Of a stretch of 64,000 nt of DNA, positions 17,737 through 25,214 are shown in pieces; positions within the stretch are counted from its first letter, which is position 1, and every line of letters begins with the position of its first letter. Made by a program: the position numbers and the translations under genes. Under the pieces are notes generated by a model. It ran no database searches and had not been told where the DNA came from. It saw only the letters and a program-made list of their open reading frames with translations. Source of the stretch: Phorcysia thermohydrogeniphila (GTDB lineage: Bacteria; Aquificota; Aquificia; Desulfurobacteriales; Desulfurobacteriaceae); NCBI RefSeq assembly GCF_004339575.1, contig NZ_SMFV01000002.1, positions 124,001 to 188,000 of the forward strand. Direction: 5' to 3'.

Positions 17737-18096
17737 TTAACCGATTTCTTTTTCAACAACTACCTCTTTCTTTATTCGGGAGATAAGCTCTTCAAATGCT
17801 GGTAGAACGTCTGTTCTGAACCTGCCTGCAACGACTACGACCATTATGTCGTCGCCAACTTTAAGCCTGCCGCGGTTTATCCAGACCCTTATGGCCTCAA
17901 TACCATCCCTGCTTTCAAACTCTGAAACAATTTTCTTAAGTTTCTCCTCGTCGTAGTCAAGCTCCATTTCCTCAACTGTCTTGCCACTTCTGGAGCTCCC
18001 CCTAACGATACCGTTGTGGACTAAAATCATTCCAAGGTTTTCTGGTCTTGAGGCTCTCTTAACATCCTCTATAAGCTTGTCTACAGATGGCCTCAT
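17737..18096 (-). CDS. moaE: MoaE-type molybdopterin synthase large subunit
   Basis: 119 residues, near the short end for MoaE (usually 130-150). It shows the fold's core: GMILVHNGIVRGSSRSGKTV, LDYDEEKLKKIV, AIRVWINRGRLKVGDDIMVV, VVAGRFRTDVLPAFEELI and RIKKEVVVEKE. MoaE with MoaD converts cPMP to molybdopterin. The usual K-x-P-I-W-K C-terminal motif is only weakly represented (KKEVVVEKE), so specialised function is possible. Its start lies inside the 3' end of mobA (38 nt overlap). Confidence 0.75.
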   Translation of the reverse strand: MRPSVDKLIEDVKRASRPENLGMILVHNGIVRGSSRSGKTVEEMELDYDEEKLKKIVSEFESRDGIEAIRVWINRGRLKVGDDIMVVVVAGRFRTDVLPAFEELISRIKKEVVVEKEIG

Positions 18097-18643
18097 TAAG
18101 TTCCTCCTTTCTGTTTATGTTTAAAAGGCTCTTCCTCGTGTAGTCAAAGGGTTCTAAGCTCTTAAAGTCAACCTGAGTGCTACCGAGTACTCTGTGGAGT
18201 TCCGAAATCCTGTGTCTCCCAGACCTTAGAAACTCTTCAACAGCTGGGACGTGCCTTTTGGACAGAAGGCAAAGTAGTGAGTGAACTCTACTTCCCTCAG
18301 AAACTACTGCTGGAGGGATGAAGCCAGAAAATGCCCTTAACGCCTTACTGCTTAGGAACGGCGTATCTCCGGGCAGAAAGAGGACCTTCTCGTAGGAGGC
18401 TCTTTTAAGTCCTGTAAGTATTCCGTAGATTGGGGAGAAGTCCTTAAAAGGTTCGGGGATAACTCTCACTCCCTTTAAGTGGGGAAACTTCAGTGGGTTC
18501 TTAGTAACGACGATAACTTCTGGAAAGTCCTTAACAGAGTTTAGAGTCCACTCTACCAAAAGTCTTCCTGCGACAGGCTCAGATAGTTTGTCTCTTCCAA
18601 AACGGGAGCTCTTGCCCCCTGCAAGGATGCAAACCGTTATCAG
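18059..18643 (-). CDS. mobA: molybdenum cofactor guanylyltransferase, probable CTG start
   Basis: 194 residues if translation starts at CTG 18643. MobA adds GMP to Mo-molybdopterin. An ATG is available only at 18559, but starting there would delete the nucleotide-binding loop. The frame upstream encodes ITVCILAGGKSSRFGRDKLS, the classic LAGGxSxRxGxDK motif, so translation must start earlier. There is no ATG, GTG or TTG in the right place. A CTG at 18643-18641 lies 6 nt after GGAGG and overlaps the moaC-mogA TGA, which suits coupled initiation; ATA at 18640 is the alternative. Further family motifs are PGDTPFLSSKAL and LNINRKEEL. Confidence 0.8.
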   Translation of the reverse strand: MITVCILAGGKSSRFGRDKLSEPVAGRLLVEWTLNSVKDFPEVIVVTKNPLKFPHLKGVRVIPEPFKDFSPIYGILTGLKRASYEKVLFLPGDTPFLSSKALRAFSGFIPPAVVSEGSRVHSLLCLLSKRHVPAVEEFLRSGRHRISELHRVLGSTQVDFKSLEPFDYTRKSLLNINRKEELNEAICRQAYRGC

Positions 18644-19551
18644 TGGCCACCTCCCTGAGCCATCTTGAGGGCATGCTTTATCAAGGGGGCGAACATCTTT
18701 AAATTCTGCTCAACGCCTTTTGTGCTACCCGGAAGGTTAATAACTATACAGTTTTCACTCAAGAAACCTGCCTTTGCTCTTGACATAAGTGCCTTAGGAG
18801 TGAACCTAACGCCAAGGATGTGCATAGCTTCAGAAAAGCCTACCATCTCTTTCTTTATGAGCTTTTCAGTCGCCTCTGGAGTTACGTCCCTTGGGCTGAA
18901 CCCAGTTCCGCCTGTAGTGACTATTAAGTTTGCCCCGCTTTCCTTAAACCTGTTTATTGCCTCTGTAATTTTTTCAACCTCATCTGGAACAATTTCGTAG
19001 CCGATGATTTCAGCTCCAAAGCTTTCAAGAATCTCTTGGGCTACTTTACCACTTTTATCCTCCTTTTTTCCTACGTAGGCAGAATCACTAACAGTTATTA
19101 CTGCTACTTTAAGACCTGAAAGGTCTTCTGCCCAGTCAGACTTTCCACCACTTTTCTCTACTACCTGTACTCCCTCAATAACCATGTTGCTGTCAAAGGC
19201 CTTACACATATCAAATATGTTGAGAAGCGCCATTAAACAGGCGTTCATAGCCTCAACTTCATATCCCGTTCTCCATATGCCCCTTACCTCTGCTTCAACT
19301 TCAATAAAGTCCTCTCCAACCTTTGTCTTTACCTCTATGTGGTCAATGGGGATTGGATGACAGAAGGGCATTAATTCTGAAGTTTTCTTTGCTCCCATAA
19401 TTCCTGCAATTTGGGCAGCCGCAAGAACGTCGCCCTTAGGTATTTCCCTGTTTAGGATTTTCTTTACCGTTTCAGGAGAAAGTTTAATTCTTCCCTTTGC
19501 CTTTGCGGTTCTCAGGTTGTCAAACTTCGTCGTAATATCAACGGTTCTCAT
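18640..19551 (-). CDS. moaC: MoaC-MogA/MoaB fusion: cPMP synthase plus molybdopterin adenylyltransferase
   Basis: 303 residues joining two Moco enzymes. Residues 1-150 are MoaC: MRTVDITTKFDNLRTAKAKG, MGAKKTSELMPFCHPIPI and GYEVEAMNACLMALLNIFDM. Residues about 155-303 are MogA/MoaB: VAVITVSDSAYVGKKEDKSG, IVTTGGTGFSPRDVTPEAT and INLPGSTKGVEQN. MoaC helps form cyclic pyranopterin phosphate from the MoaA product; MogA adenylates molybdopterin before Mo insertion. Such bifunctional fusions are known in other bacteria. mobA and moaE follow with overlaps, forming one leftward operon. moaA and moaD are not in the window. Confidence 0.92.
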   Translation of the reverse strand: MRTVDITTKFDNLRTAKAKGRIKLSPETVKKILNREIPKGDVLAAAQIAGIMGAKKTSELMPFCHPIPIDHIEVKTKVGEDFIEVEAEVRGIWRTGYEVEAMNACLMALLNIFDMCKAFDSNMVIEGVQVVEKSGGKSDWAEDLSGLKVAVITVSDSAYVGKKEDKSGKVAQEILESFGAEIIGYEIVPDEVEKITEAINRFKESGANLIVTTGGTGFSPRDVTPEATEKLIKKEMVGFSEAMHILGVRFTPKALMSRAKAGFLSENCIVINLPGSTKGVEQNLKMFAPLIKHALKMAQGGGH

Positions 19552-20068
19552 TTGAGCTCCTCCGCTTCGCTTTTGCCCATAGATTATAGCGGTAATTGTT
19601 CTTTTGTGGAGAGAAGGACAGGGATATAGGAGCTTAAGAGTTTTTTGGTTTTTAGTCTTTTGAGCTGACTTAATTTTTGTATTGACTTGACGATTGATTT
19701 GAGAGTTTTGGTAGTTTTGAACCTTTGACTTTGTCTATTATGGGCAGTTAACGGTTCACTCTGGGAATACATTTGTTTAGTTAAGTTAAAGTGTTTCTTG
19801 TGATTTCTTTTTTTTGATATCTGTCTGATGCGGACTTCTTTGAAAAAGTTTAGGAGAAGAACTATCAGGTGGCAGAAGGTTCCAATGACATTGTGCAATA
19901 AGGTTTGAATAGACTTACCAAAACCTTAGGAGTATGTTGGTAGAACTTGAATTTTCTAAGAATCAAAAGAAGTAATTGTTTTTCTGAGGTTTACTCTTTT
20001 GAGTAAATCGTGTAAAATGCTGTCGTGAAAAAAACGTAAAAAAACTAAACTACAAAAGGAGGGAAGTC
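19552..20068 (+). other. A+T-rich intergenic/regulatory region before the alginate-type operon
   Basis: 517 bp without a convincing gene between divergent moaC-mogA and algD. It contains an 8 bp inverted repeat, TAAGGTTT (19899-19906) and AAACCTTA (19921-19928), with a 14 nt loop. A second one, TTTACTC (19990-19996) and GAGTAAA (20001-20007), overlaps the likely algD promoter. The stretch 19620-19800 is very T-rich with no recognisable element. A long upstream region suits a heavily regulated exopolysaccharide operon (inference). Confidence 0.5.
19990..20018 (+). promoter_or_regulatory. probable algD promoter with overlapping palindrome
   Basis: TTTACT (19990-19995) and TAAAAT (20013-20018) are spaced by 17 nt, a plausible sigma-70-type pair 51 nt upstream of the GTG start. 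The palindrome TTTACTC-TTTT-GAGTAAA (19990-20007) covers the -35 box and much of the spacer, as an operator would. The regulator is not identifiable from sequence. Confidence 0.5.
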
Positions 20069-21385
20069 GTGAGAATCGCTGTAATCGGTCTCGGTTACGT
20101 AGGTTTAGTTGGTGCCATGTGTTTAGCTTCAATGGGGCACGAGATTGTGGGGGTGGACATTGACGAAGGAAAAATTAACAAATTGAAGAACGGGGAGCTC
20201 CCAATCTATGAAGAAGGTCTGGAGGAGTACTACAAAAAGGCAGTTGAAGAGGGGAGGGTATCCTTCACAACTGACGTAAAGGAAGCTGTGGAAAAGACGG
20301 AGCTCTGTTTCGTATGCGTAGGAACTCCATCTAGGAAAGATGGAACTGTAAACCTTAGCTATGTAGAGAGCGCGGCTACAGAAATAGGAAGAGCGTTGAA
20401 GGATAAAGATAGTTTCTATACAGTTTGTTTCAGGAGCACAATTCCTCCCGGAACTTCCAATAGCTTAATAATTCCAATTTTAGAAAGGGAATCCGGTAAA
20501 AAAGTAGGTAAAGACTTTGGCTATGCTTTCAACCCTGAGTTCCTCAGGGAGGGAACTGCAATTTACGATTTCTTCAATCCACCAAAAACCGTTGTAGGTG
20601 CTGGGGACGAAAGGTCAGCTGAGGTTATTCTGGAGGTTTATAAAGATATTCCCGGAGGCAAGTTTAAGCTACCAATCGTAGAGTCTGAGATGGTTAAGTA
20701 CGTTGACAACGTATGGCATGCTATAAAGGTAGCCTTTGCCAATGAGGTTGGCTACTTTGCAAAGCAACATGGAGCGGATGGAAGGCTTGTAATGAAAGTA
20801 TTTTGCGAGGATAGGAAACTCAACATATCTCCCTACTACCTCATGCCCGGTTTTGCCTTTGGAGGTTCTTGTTTACCGAAAGACGTTAAAGGATTCGTCT
20901 CCATTGCTAACCAGAAAGGTATAGAAGTTCCTCTTATAAGCAGCGTTATGAAGTCAAACGAAAGCCATATAGACAAAGCAGTTAAGCTAATCAAGGAGCA
21001 AGTAGAGCCGGGAAGCACAGTTGCTATAATAGGAGTTGCGTTTAAACCCGGAACGGACGACACGAGGGAATCGCCAGCCGTTTACCTTGCGAGGAAGCTC
21101 CTTGACGAGGGGTATAAAGTAAGGTACTTTGACCCCCTCGTAGATACTGAAAGGGTCTACAGGCACTTTGATAGAGACTTCATTTCCATATCTGACGAAG
21201 ACTTTTACTCCTCCCTTGAGGAGGCCTTTAAGGATACGGACTACCTCGTTCTTACTGGAAGTTACAGGGACGTACCCCAAGAAGAAGAGGCTTACCGTGA
21301 AAAGTACGTCTTTGACCTTAACGGAGTTCTCTACGATAAACCTAACCTAAGGGAGGCTTGCAAGTACTATGCGTTATGTTGGTAA
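20069..21385 (+). CDS. algD: GDP-mannose 6-dehydrogenase
   Basis: 438 residues, like the 436 of Pseudomonas AlgD. It oxidises GDP-mannose twice with NAD to GDP-mannuronate, the alginate building block. Features: N-terminal Rossmann motif IAVIGLGYVGLVGAMCLASM; NPEFLREGTA; MVKYVDNVWHAIKVAFANEV; and the catalytic Cys in RKLNISPYYLMPGFAFGGSC followed by LPKD. The NVWHA-KV-FANE and KLN-S-YY-PGFAFGGSCLPKD stretches and the C-terminal CW pair are AlgD-like rather than UDP-glucose dehydrogenase-like. The GTG start at 20069 has AAGGAGGG 5 nt upstream. The next gene overlaps by 17 nt. Confidence 0.92.
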   Translation: MRIAVIGLGYVGLVGAMCLASMGHEIVGVDIDEGKINKLKNGELPIYEEGLEEYYKKAVEEGRVSFTTDVKEAVEKTELCFVCVGTPSRKDGTVNLSYVESAATEIGRALKDKDSFYTVCFRSTIPPGTSNSLIIPILERESGKKVGKDFGYAFNPEFLREGTAIYDFFNPPKTVVGAGDERSAEVILEVYKDIPGGKFKLPIVESEMVKYVDNVWHAIKVAFANEVGYFAKQHGADGRLVMKVFCEDRKLNISPYYLMPGFAFGGSCLPKDVKGFVSIANQKGIEVPLISSVMKSNESHIDKAVKLIKEQVEPGSTVAIIGVAFKPGTDDTRESPAVYLARKLLDEGYKVRYFDPLVDTERVYRHFDRDFISISDEDFYSSLEEAFKDTDYLVLTGSYRDVPQEEEAYREKYVFDLNGVLYDKPNLREACKYYALCW

Positions 21386-22496
21386 ACTCTTGAAAAATAG
21401 GAGCAAGGGACTGCTGTCCCTTGCCCTTTTTGTTTTTTCTCTATTTGGCTGTGCAACAGCTTCAGTGAAAGAAACTGCAACTGCTAAGGTGTGGAACGGA
21501 GGGAAAGTTATATTTGTCTCCCCCAAAGGAAGTGATAGAAACTCAGGGCTTTCTGCAGAAGAACCTCTTAGGACGATAAATTTAGCTCTTGAGAAGGCCT
21601 ATCCCGGTGATACAGTAGTATTAATGCCGGGTAAGTATTATCAGAACATCACAACAGTAAGGTCGGGGACGAAGGATAGGCCTATTACTATCGTTGGAAT
21701 GCCCGGCGCTGTGATTTATGGGTATAAAAGGAGAGGAGGAAGAATAATTCAGATAAGACACAGCTATATAACTTTAATGCACTTAACCGTAGATGGTCAC
21801 TTTAGGAATTGTGAGAATATTGAGTGCTACCACGACAAACTTCTTTACGTTAAGGGCTCTCCTGACGAACTTTTAAAGGGTATAAGAGTTCTTGCTTCTC
21901 GTTTTGAAAACGCTTGGGGGGAATGCCTTAGGTTTAAGTTTGTTGAGGATGGGGAAATCGCTTGGAATCAGGTGTCTCACTGTGGATTGAGGGACTTCGT
22001 ATTCGGCAGAGGAAAGCAGAATGGAGAAGGTATCTATATAGGAACGGCCCCCGAACAGATGCCAAAGGGGAAACTTGACAGGACGAACAACCTTCTCGTT
22101 CACCATAACTCAATAGCTACTTACGGTTCTGAGTGTATTGACGTGAAGGAAGGCTCACAAAGTTTAAAAATTTTTGATAATATTTGTTCAATGAATCAGG
22201 CCTATCACGTTGGAGGAATCTCTGTGAGGGCTAACAATAACCTTATTGAGGGAAATGTCGTATTTAAGAACAAAGGTTCAGGTATTCGTTTGGGGGGCGA
22301 TACAGAAGAATTTGGAATATACAATGAGGTAGTTTCTAACTACTTGGACGCTAACACCTTTTCTGCCCTTAAAGTGATGAGGACTCCACAAAAGAAAATC
22401 TGTGGAAACAAGGCAACCCCTACAAATCCTCGCAAGTTTTATCCTAAGAAGAGCAAGTACGCTAAAGAGGCGTTTAGGCCATGCACAAACAGGTAG
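21369..22496 (+). CDS. right-handed beta-helix lipoprotein, putative alginate lyase/epimerase-like periplasmic protein
   Basis: 375 residues. The signal sequence ends in lipobox LFGC (Cys about residue 28). A DUF1565-like opening follows (VSPKGSDRNSGLSAEEPLRT and ALEKAYPGDTVVLMPGKYYQ), then parallel beta-helix rungs such as NNLLVHHNSIATYGSECIDV and NLIEGNVVFKNKGSGIRLGG. This fold is shared by polysaccharide lyases (PL6, PL31) and C5-epimerases. It sits between algD and alg8, where no such gene occurs in Pseudomonas, and might stand in for the periplasmic lyase AlgL. Catalytic residues are not certain. It overlaps algD by 17 nt and alg8 by 16 nt. Confidence 0.7.
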   Translation: MRYVGKLLKNRSKGLLSLALFVFSLFGCATASVKETATAKVWNGGKVIFVSPKGSDRNSGLSAEEPLRTINLALEKAYPGDTVVLMPGKYYQNITTVRSGTKDRPITIVGMPGAVIYGYKRRGGRIIQIRHSYITLMHLTVDGHFRNCENIECYHDKLLYVKGSPDELLKGIRVLASRFENAWGECLRFKFVEDGEIAWNQVSHCGLRDFVFGRGKQNGEGIYIGTAPEQMPKGKLDRTNNLLVHHNSIATYGSECIDVKEGSQSLKIFDNICSMNQAYHVGGISVRANNNLIEGNVVFKNKGSGIRLGGDTEEFGIYNEVVSNYLDANTFSALKVMRTPQKKICGNKATPTNPRKFYPKKSKYAKEAFRPCTNR

Positions 22497-24031
22497 TTCC
22501 ATCTCAAGTAGTTCCTACTCTCCTTTACATAGTGATGCTCGTTGTCTTTTTCGTGGCCTTGCCTCCCGTTTACCTCCATCCTGAAATGAAACGTTACGTT
22601 TTCATAATTGGTTTTGTTGCTGTGTGGCGTTACTCTTGGACGTTGCTCAACGTAGCGAGGGCTCTTTTCTACAAAAAGGTTTACTTTCCGGAATTAAGAA
22701 AAAAAGCGGATAGCGTTCCAAAAGAAAAGCTCCCCGAGCATGCCTTTATCCTCGTTACAACCTACCGTATCCCCGAGGAAATATCTATTCAGGTTTATAG
22801 AGGTGCAATAGGAGAGGTTATAAACTGCGTAAAGCACGGAATGAAAGCTACTTTAATAGCCTCTGTTGTTGAAAAGTGTGAGGAAAATCTTGTTAAAAAG
22901 CTCTGGAAAGTTATGTCCCCTCCGCCCGGAGCTTCCCTCCTAATTGTTCGCTTTGCTGGAACGGGAAAGAGGGACGGCTTAGCTGTAGCTTTTAGAGCTC
23001 TCCTCAGAGAGCCTGCAAAACTTCAAAACTCAGTAGTTGCCCTCGTTGATGGAGACACGATTTTAACTCCGGGTTCTATGGTCAAGTGCGCAAGCCTCTT
23101 TGCTATAAACCCCAAGCTTGGAGCTGTAACGACAAATGAAGACTGTGTTCTGCCGGAAAAAGATTGGGTTTACAAAATTTACAAGCAGTGGTATACCCTC
23201 CGTTTTGCTCAGAGGGATACCTACATGGCTTCTGTTGCCCTGTCCCACAGGGTTATGACGCTTACTGGAAGGATGTCTGTCTATAGAGGGGAGCTCTTTT
23301 TAGACCCTGAATTTGCAGAAACCGTTCAGCACGACTACGTTGAACACTGGCGTATCGGTTGGTTGCGATTCTTAACTGGGGACGATAAGTCCACTTGGTT
23401 CTACGTCTTAAAGAACGGATGGGAAATGCTCTACGTTCCAGACGTAATGGTTTGGTCCATGGAAGCTCCCCCCCACCGCAACTTCCTGAAAGGAACAACT
23501 ATGCTGATGATACGTTGGTTCGGCAACTCACTAAGGGCTACTTACAGGGCCAAAAAGATACCAATCAGCGTTACGGGACTTTACGTTTGGTACACGATTC
23601 GCGACCAACGTATCACTATGTGGACAGGTCTTTACGGTCTTTTGGCTGCTCTCTTGGGAGAGATAAAGTGGGGTGGTGGCGTTCTTTTTGCTTACATCTG
23701 GTGGATTCTCCTTACTCGCTTTTTGGTAGCTCTCTTCTATGCTGTCCAGAGGGGTTACTACTACATAAGCTGGCCGATACTTCTCTACTTTAACCAGATA
23801 TACGGTTCTCTCGTAAAGATTTACATCCTTAATCACCTTTACAAGCAAAAGTGGACAAGGCAACAGACAGTTCTGGCAGGTGAGGAGACTAAGTGGGACA
23901 GATTTTACGTTGTTACCTCTTCCCATATGACCCTTCTCGTTCAGGCCTTGACCTTTTTCATTGTAACCGGCTTCTCAGTTGGATTCTTTGATACTCAGGA
24001 TTTGATTCGCTTCTTTGAAGTTTTCCACTGA
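22481..24031 (+). CDS. alg8: Alg8-type processive glycosyltransferase (mannuronan synthase catalytic subunit)
   Basis: 516 residues (Pseudomonas Alg8 has 494). GT2 enzyme that polymerises GDP-mannuronate across the inner membrane. It has N-terminal membrane segments (about residues 10-32 and 40-60), a cytosolic catalytic domain with VDGDTILTPGS (substrate/metal Asp), EDCVLPEKDWVYKIYKQWY, QHDYVEHWRIGWLRFLTGDD, and the following Lys equivalent to the DDK triad of Alg8. C-terminal membrane segments lie at about residues 385-425 and 485-510. It overlaps the preceding lipoprotein gene, and alg44 follows after 19 nt. Activity should depend on Alg44 with bound cyclic-di-GMP. Confidence 0.92.
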   Translation: MHKQVVPSQVVPTLLYIVMLVVFFVALPPVYLHPEMKRYVFIIGFVAVWRYSWTLLNVARALFYKKVYFPELRKKADSVPKEKLPEHAFILVTTYRIPEEISIQVYRGAIGEVINCVKHGMKATLIASVVEKCEENLVKKLWKVMSPPPGASLLIVRFAGTGKRDGLAVAFRALLREPAKLQNSVVALVDGDTILTPGSMVKCASLFAINPKLGAVTTNEDCVLPEKDWVYKIYKQWYTLRFAQRDTYMASVALSHRVMTLTGRMSVYRGELFLDPEFAETVQHDYVEHWRIGWLRFLTGDDKSTWFYVLKNGWEMLYVPDVMVWSMEAPPHRNFLKGTTMLMIRWFGNSLRATYRAKKIPISVTGLYVWYTIRDQRITMWTGLYGLLAALLGEIKWGGGVLFAYIWWILLTRFLVALFYAVQRGYYYISWPILLYFNQIYGSLVKIYILNHLYKQKWTRQQTVLAGEETKWDRFYVVTSSHMTLLVQALTFFIVTGFSVGFFDTQDLIRFFEVFH

Positions 24032-24050
24032 TGATTTAGGGGGTAACGGG

Positions 24051-25214
24051 ATGGATGAAAGGAAAAAGGAGGAAACTCCTGAGACCCAACAACAGCAACC
24101 GCAGACCCAGAGGATAAAGCATAAGGCGGAGCCTACGAGGCACTATCCAAGGTATAAGATACCCGCTTACATAGAGATTGATGGAAAGCGTTACAAGCTA
24201 AACGATTGGTCGGTTGGTGGATGTGCTATAGACGGTTTGCCAGATGAACAGCTTGACAAGAAGTGGGCAGTTGGAAACTTCATAGTTCCTTTTGATACTT
24301 TTGAGACGGTTATAAAGGACATAAAGCTTGAATTTCTTCACAGGCGTCCAGACGGTTCAGTCGGCTGTAGGTTTACGGAACTAAGGCCTGAACAAATTTC
24401 TCTTATGCAGGATATAATAGAGGCCTACCTTGAAGGTAGCATTGTTACCCTTGACGAATTCATAAACGTTGTAAAAAGGGAAGACCTTAGAGAAACCCTT
24501 GAAGGAAGGCGTCCTAAACCCCCGAAGAGGGGAGGTAAAGAGGAGTTCCTAAGAAGGATTTTTGTTCTTTCGGTTCTCTTTTCTGCTTTAACGCTTCTTG
24601 TTATATTCCTCTTAGAAGCGCTTCATGCGAGAATTTTCATTATTAAACCGGTAGCTGCTTTTTACGACGCCAAGCTTGAAATAATTAGGTCGCCTATTAA
24701 CGGCTTCTTCAAGACCAAGTATAACTGGCAGGTTGGTGATAGGGTAAAGAAAAATCAAGTTATAGGTGTTGTTGATTCACCTGCAAGTTTTTCCGTTGCA
24801 ATTCCGTCTCCTGTAACAGGAACTGTTGTTGAGGTCTATGCTAAAAACTTGGATGTGGTTAGGTTTATAGACCCCCTCCTTGCAGTTCTGCCCGATGGGG
24901 AGGAGATATACGTTTACGCCAACATCCTCCACTCAGATATGGAAAGGGTGAGGGTTGGACAGGACGTGGAAATTATCCGTCAGGACGGCAAAGTACAAAG
25001 GGGTAAGATAGTTTCAATAGAAGGAAGCCCCTCTCTTGCGACTTTCCACTCAATTACTCCCTTGCCGGCCTACTCCCTCTCTTGGAACTACGACAGGGTA
25101 AAGATAAAGATTATAGGGGAGAAAGTTCCTCTCTCCGACTTGAAAAAGTCGGTTGACGTTGTTATAGACCTGACACCGACCCTTCTCAAGCCAATCTTCT
25201 GGATTCTGCCATGA
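24051..25214 (+). CDS. alg44: Alg44-type co-polymerase: PilZ domain, membrane segment, periplasmic HlyD-like domain
   Basis: 387 residues from the ATG at 24051 (Pseudomonas Alg44 has 389). AGGGGG at 24038-24043 decides this start over the in-frame ATG at 24015 inside alg8. The PilZ domain shows both cyclic-di-GMP motifs: RxxxR in TRHYPRYKIPAY and DxSxxG in LNDWSVGGCAI. One membrane helix follows (about residues 175-200, VLFSALTLLVIFLLEAL). The periplasmic part is a membrane-fusion/biotinyl-lipoyl-like fold (INGFFKTKYNWQVGDRVKKN, AIPSPVTGTVVEV). It should activate Alg8 on ligand binding and link to the export channel. Its stop overlaps the algG start (ATGA). Confidence 0.92.
   Translation: MDERKKEETPETQQQQPQTQRIKHKAEPTRHYPRYKIPAYIEIDGKRYKLNDWSVGGCAIDGLPDEQLDKKWAVGNFIVPFDTFETVIKDIKLEFLHRRPDGSVGCRFTELRPEQISLMQDIIEAYLEGSIVTLDEFINVVKREDLRETLEGRRPKPPKRGGKEEFLRRIFVLSVLFSALTLLVIFLLEALHARIFIIKPVAAFYDAKLEIIRSPINGFFKTKYNWQVGDRVKKNQVIGVVDSPASFSVAIPSPVTGTVVEVYAKNLDVVRFIDPLLAVLPDGEEIYVYANILHSDMERVRVGQDVEIIRQDGKVQRGKIVSIEGSPSLATFHSITPLPAYSLSWNYDRVKIKIIGEKVPLSDLKKSVDVVIDLTPTLLKPIFWILP

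Noticed and set aside
19584-19898. 104-codon minus-strand frame between moaC-mogA and algD
   Set aside because: TTG start without ribosome binding site, low-complexity Lys/Thr/Leu-rich sequence from an A+T-rich region, no recognisable domain. Treated as regulatory/intergenic DNA.
20069-21385. UDP-glucose 6-dehydrogenase as the function of the sugar-nucleotide dehydrogenase
   Set aside because: The NVWHAIKVAFANE and RKLNISPYYLMPGF motifs and the adjacent alginate-type genes point to GDP-mannose as substrate, though only an assay can settle it.
22481-24031. Reading the Alg8-like protein as a cellulose or hyaluronan synthase
   Set aside because: Operon partners (AlgD, PilZ-HlyD Alg44, AlgG with DPHD) and the TGDDK motif fit Alg8; no bcsB/bcsZ or related genes are present.
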